From: an uncultured Lachnospiraceae bacterium
GTDB taxonomy: Bacteria; Bacillota; Clostridia; Lachnospirales; Lachnospiraceae
Reading direction: 5' to 3'
Length of the DNA stretch: 64,000 nt
Assembly (NCBI GenBank): GCA_946566685.1
Contig: CAMNXA010000001.1
Span: forward strand, 1 to 64,000
Part shown: positions 60,667 through 64,000 of the stretch, in pieces
Layout: each line of letters starts with the position of its first letter
Numbering within the stretch: the stretch's first letter is position 1
Translations under genes and position numbers: made by a program
The notes under the pieces: generated by a model
What the model was told of the DNA's origin: nothing
The model's input: only the letters and a program-made list of their open reading frames with translations
The model's database searches: none

Positions 60667-62535
60667 CTATTCCCACTTGGCATTATATAAACCCATATCT
60701 TCATAAACCGGAATATAGGGGCTCCACTTTTCACCGCTGTATTCGTAAATCCAGCCCTGATACTTCGATGCGTCATACTCCAGCGGGTTCCTCAGTTCTT
60801 CTCCGTCCATCACATCCATGGTACCCACCACGCCCTCGTAGACGGAATAGGTAAGATGATGCATCTGTCCGTTGGAGGGCACCGGGAACTCCTCGTGGGG
60901 CACACCCCAGCGTTCACACAGATAATTCAGCCTCTTAGCGATAAAAAATTTAGTATACTTCACATTGGCATAATAATCCTCATAAGTTCCTGAAGACTTG
61001 CCCTTAAGGTTCTTATCCTGCCACATCACCTGATCCATCTTCACGGAAGCCTCTATCTCTTCCACGTATTCATCAATTCCGCTGTCTAACATTCTCTCAA
61101 ACCATGGCAGAAGTTCTTCGTATTTATCCAGCATCCGTTCCTGAAATTCCGGTGTATCATACAAGAGCAGATACCAGTTAAGAATAGAATCAAATAATTT
61201 CGTATGTTCCACCACGGAATACGTATAATCCACGAACCGCCCTTCCATGGCTTCCACATTCCGTTCTCCAAAGGTATGCTCATAATCCCACACCGGCCCG
61301 GTATAGAGTTTGTCATCTCCCACATCCTTATAAAAATACATACTGGTAACGGCCACATCCGTATCCAGTGAAATCTCATCCACCAGAAAGGCGCTGACGA
61401 GGCTGTCCAAATCGAGATAATCCCATACCGCCGGGTCTCCATTCTGCACCATCTGGTCGATCCGATCCACATAACCCGATATATAATCCACCTGTTCTTT
61501 CGATGCGTGGGCCGGCTCCTTGATGCTGAACATAAAACCGGCGGTGGTCACAAAGCCATTCTGTTCCCCGCCATAGTATTCATCCGTATCTTTCTCGATC
61601 AGATAACCGCCGTCTATCGTATTGACATGATCTAACAGGTATCCTTTTTGATTCTCCTCCTCAAAAGGAACCGCCTCATCAATATCCGGGTTATTCTGTC
61701 TGTTTTCCTTTTCCAGATTATAGATATCAACCCGTCCTTCTCCCACTGTCACCGACTCAGTCAGCAGGTAAATGCCCGCATATTCACCATTAAAATACAG
61801 GTCGATCCAGGTTCCCTGCACCGTATTGGCCATCCCCAGCCGCTCGGCAATATCAAGGGCAATCTTGCTGTTTAATCTGCTGCCCTCACTCCACAGGGCA
61901 AGCAGCCGCCACTTATCCCCTTTGCGCAGGCCGCACAGGGGATATTTGTCCGCTAATTTGATGGTATAAGGCTTCTTGGGCCGATCCCAGGAGACATTTC
62001 CGCGGGAGACAATCTTGGGCAGGATATTCTGATACTCCGTCATACCATTGGCTAGGACCACACAGATATCTCCGGATTCCAGATTGTGCCTTTCCTCATT
62101 CACATACTCCATATTACCGCTCTCGGTATTGATAAAGACAGACGGTATATTAGCAGACTTCATGAACGTTACCTGATATTCATGCAGGGTTCCTTCTTCA
62201 TCCATGGTCTGCAAATCATACGTGCGGTCTTCCTCCCAGGTAAAAATATCACCTTCCTCATACAATCGTCCGTCTATCTCCAGACCGTCCCCACAGACAC
62301 CCATTTTGACTCTTTGATCTCTGACACAGGAAGGCAGGAAGAAATAAGACCTGCCGTCCTCCTCATCCTGCCACAGACTCACCTGATTGGTACTCTGCTG
62401 CATATTGACATCCACATAGAGCATTTCCCCGTCTACCTGCAATACCACACTATTTAATTTCATATAATGCAGACAAACCAGCACCGCCGCGATAATCAGC
62501 ACAAGCACCAGTCCCATGCAATATCTCTTCCGCAT
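60667..62535 (-). CDS. CotH-family protein, membrane-anchored
   Basis: A 622-residue protein from the ATG at 62535, whose A is the last base of the previous TAA. One signal-anchor (CMGLVLVLIIAAVLVCLHYM) is followed by an immunoglobulin-like region and a CotH domain from about residue 150: PYTIKLADKYPLCGL, WRLLALWSEGSRLNSKIALD, GTWIDLYFNGEYAGIYLLTE, then LDEISLDTDVAVT-type and GPVWDYEHTFGERNVEAM motifs with the kinase-like acidic residues. CotH proteins are atypical kinases of spore coats and cell surfaces. Here it may phosphorylate or bind surface glycan or protein outside the membrane. Confidence 0.88.
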   Translation of the reverse strand: MRKRYCMGLVLVLIIAAVLVCLHYMKLNSVVLQVDGEMLYVDVNMQQSTNQVSLWQDEEDGRSYFFLPSCVRDQRVKMGVCGDGLEIDGRLYEEGDIFTWEEDRTYDLQTMDEEGTLHEYQVTFMKSANIPSVFINTESGNMEYVNEERHNLESGDICVVLANGMTEYQNILPKIVSRGNVSWDRPKKPYTIKLADKYPLCGLRKGDKWRLLALWSEGSRLNSKIALDIAERLGMANTVQGTWIDLYFNGEYAGIYLLTESVTVGEGRVDIYNLEKENRQNNPDIDEAVPFEEENQKGYLLDHVNTIDGGYLIEKDTDEYYGGEQNGFVTTAGFMFSIKEPAHASKEQVDYISGYVDRIDQMVQNGDPAVWDYLDLDSLVSAFLVDEISLDTDVAVTSMYFYKDVGDDKLYTGPVWDYEHTFGERNVEAMEGRFVDYTYSVVEHTKLFDSILNWYLLLYDTPEFQERMLDKYEELLPWFERMLDSGIDEYVEEIEASVKMDQVMWQDKNLKGKSSGTYEDYYANVKYTKFFIAKRLNYLCERWGVPHEEFPVPSNGQMHHLTYSVYEGVVGTMDVMDGEELRNPLEYDASKYQGWIYEYSGEKWSPYIPVYEDMGLYNAKWE

Positions 62536-64000
62536 TATTTCTTCTCCCTCTGACGGCCGGATATGCCTTTGTCCGTCACTTTCCTGTAAAGAGCCACCGT
62601 CTGGTCCACCACATCGTCCCAATTATATTTCCCACAGATAAAATCAGCGCTTCGGCTGCCATATTCCTGTACAGCTTCCGGATGATCCAGCATATACTGA
62701 AGCTGTCTCCTCAAATCCCCTACATCCCCCTTGTGGAATGTAAGCGCCTTATCCTCAGTCACCTCTGTATTTTCACAGATATCACTGACCAGACAGCAGT
62801 TGCCAAAACTCATGGCTTCCAGCAGGGTGAGCGCCATCCCTTCCACATCGCTTGGCAGCACAAAGGCATAGGCATTAGAATACAGTTCTTCCAGCATCTG
62901 TCCCTGTACAAAGTCCGTCATGATGATCCGCTCATCCTGCGCCGCCATTGCGTGAATTTGTTCCATATACTCCATCGCCTGGCTGCTGCCGCCGGCAATG
63001 ACCAGCTTCTTGTCCGTCTCAATCTGTCCAAAAGCCTCGATCAGATAATGCAGCCCCTTCTCCGGCACGATCCGGGCAAGGAACAGGAAATACCCGTCTT
63101 GCACAAGCCCGTATTTCTCCGTGATAAGATCTGCTCCCCGCAGCACCGGTCTGCCAATCCCATTGGGAATGTAGGTAACCTGTCTGTGATAAGTATCTGC
63201 AAAATACTGCCTCACATTCTCGGACAGCACGATCACTTCATCCGCATACTTTGCCGCCATCTTTTCCCCAAACTTGATCACAAAGGAAGCAAAGTTACCC
63301 CACTTGGCTCTCTGCCAGTCCAGACCGTGGATAGTGACAACAATCTTACGTCTAAAAAGTTTTGGAATCCAGAGCATGGCGCAGGGTCCCTCCGCATGAT
63401 AGTGAAATACATCATAGGAATGAAAGAGCGCCATGATTGTTGCAAAAAAGGCATACACAATCGCATTTAAACTGCTGCGCCTGAAAGTGGGCACAATATA
63501 TACCCGCACGCCCTGATAGAACTTACGCCCCTTCCAGCCATACTCCTGGTCATATTTCTTGCCGGATACATGATGCCCGAACCGATTGTAAGCATCCACC
63601 TTATGTCCCAACGCCGCCAAACGCACGGAAAGTTCCTCCACCACGACCTCCACGCCGCCCTCCCTGGAGGGAATCCTCTTGTGCCCGATCATGGCGATAT
63701 GCATACCTTCCTTCTTTGCTTTCTTAAGCGCCCGGTTTTCTTGATGCACATAATACAAAAAGGCAAAGTTTGTGTTTAAGTAACGGGGCAGCATCCGTCT
63801 GGGATCACGCAAAATCCGGAACATCCACTCCAGACACAGCTTTTGCATCCACATGGGCGCCCGCTTTGCCGTGCCTGCGGTAAAGTCAAATGCCGCACCC
63901 ACACCCAGCATCAGTCCCTTCACCCTGTGACGGTGTTCATACATCCACCTCTCCTGCTTAGGCGCCCCCAGAGCTACCCAGACAAAGTCCGCCCCGCTGT
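62535..64000 (-). CDS. WecG/TagA/CpsF transferase fused to GT4 (5' end off window)
   Basis: The frame stays open past the ATG at 63944 to the right edge of the window, so the real start is outside. The visible N-terminal part ends a WecG/TagA/CpsF domain: GADFVWVALGAPKQERW, GVGAAFDFTAGTAKRAPMWM and DPRRMLPRYLNTNFAFLYYV are its C-terminal motifs. It runs without a stop into a complete GT4 of the DUF1972/rhamnosyltransferase type (IAMIGHKRIPSREGGVEVVV, TIHGLDWQRAKWGNFASFVI, FVLPSDVEGMALTLLEAMSF). The first part adds ManNAc-type sugar to lipid-linked GlcNAc, the second would add the next residue. Starting at the internal ATG would be wrong. Confidence 0.88.
   Translation of the reverse strand, partial: SGADFVWVALGAPKQERWMYEHRHRVKGLMLGVGAAFDFTAGTAKRAPMWMQKLCLEWMFRILRDPRRMLPRYLNTNFAFLYYVHQENRALKKAKKEGMHIAMIGHKRIPSREGGVEVVVEELSVRLAALGHKVDAYNRFGHHVSGKKYDQEYGWKGRKFYQGVRVYIVPTFRRSSLNAIVYAFFATIMALFHSYDVFHYHAEGPCAMLWIPKLFRRKIVVTIHGLDWQRAKWGNFASFVIKFGEKMAAKYADEVIVLSENVRQYFADTYHRQVTYIPNGIGRPVLRGADLITEKYGLVQDGYFLFLARIVPEKGLHYLIEAFGQIETDKKLVIAGGSSQAMEYMEQIHAMAAQDERIIMTDFVQGQMLEELYSNAYAFVLPSDVEGMALTLLEAMSFGNCCLVSDICENTEVTEDKALTFHKGDVGDLRRQLQYMLDHPEAVQEYGSRSADFICGKYNWDDVVDQTVALYRKVTDKGISGRQREKK

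Noticed and set aside
62535..63944. GT4 gene starting at the ATG at 63944
   Set aside because: The frame continues upstream with WecG/TagA/CpsF motifs to the window edge, so this ATG is internal.
1..64000. rRNA, tRNA, CRISPR arrays or insertion sequences
   Set aside because: I looked for tRNA-like cloverleafs, spaced direct repeats and transposase motifs and saw none.

Overview
This 64 kb window is one very long, single-direction polysaccharide (capsule or cell-wall glycan) locus. Every supported protein gene lies on the minus strand, so transcription runs from base 64000 towards base 1. Base composition, AGGAGG-type ribosome sites, DUF2304, CotH, GT-D and WecG-type families and PglK-like ABC flippases suggest a Firmicute of the Clostridia, probably Lachnospiraceae-like; this is inference from gene style, since no rRNA or other taxonomic marker is present. 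No rRNA, tRNA or CRISPR array was seen. The locus runs off both ends of the window.

Right half (about 31-64 kb, visibly richer in G+C). It starts with a WecG/TagA/CpsF-GT4 fusion, a CotH-like protein, several GT4/GT2/GT-D glycosyltransferases, a radical SAM enzyme, a PglK-like ABC flippase and a GT-C-like membrane protein. Next comes a compact nucleotide-sugar block (wbpI-wbpB-wbpD-wbpE-wbpG-hisH-hisF, 41.1-47.8 kb) that matches the UDP-ManNAc(3NAm)A pathway, with an unlisted 33-residue ORF and a strongly palindromic spacer between wbpG and hisH. An AsnB-like protein follows, then a second sugar-acid block: cytidylyltransferase, DRE-TIM aldolase fusion and KdsC-type phosphatase (33.8-36.7 kb). 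FdtA/FdtB (29.6-31.2 kb) would make a dTDP-3-amino-3,6-dideoxyhexose, and a second ABC flippase follows.

Middle (20.7-29.6 kb, more A+T-rich): glycosyltransferases, a methyltransferase, acyltransferases and a cytosolic beta-propeller protein, ending in a rho-independent terminator at about 20.7 kb.

Switch (19.8-20.7 kb). Two perfect 30-bp inverted repeats (19913-19942 and 20656-20685) bracket a FimB/FimE-sized tyrosine recombinase gene and a sigmaA-type promoter. In the orientation shown, the promoter points out into the downstream operon. I read this as an invertible promoter element that carries its own invertase, placed directly after a terminator, so inversion would turn the whole downstream module on or off.

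Left module (1-19.8 kb). It holds an unrecognised sugar-acid pathway (short NeuB-like synthase, HAD-SIS fusion, ThDP enzyme, class IV aminotransferase, TIM-barrel isomerase, two SDRs) followed by tailoring enzymes. Four genes here carry long poly-G tracts on the coding strand (12, 10, 10 and 11 G). One is in frame; three are one base away from restoring an obvious full-length protein. Many of these tailoring enzymes share a small Rossmann-like domain fused to different catalytic domains. The most interesting reading of the window is a two-layer phase-variation system: a DNA inversion gates the module, and four independent poly-G contingency genes then choose decorations (O-acylation, two FkbM-type methylations, one radical SAM modification).
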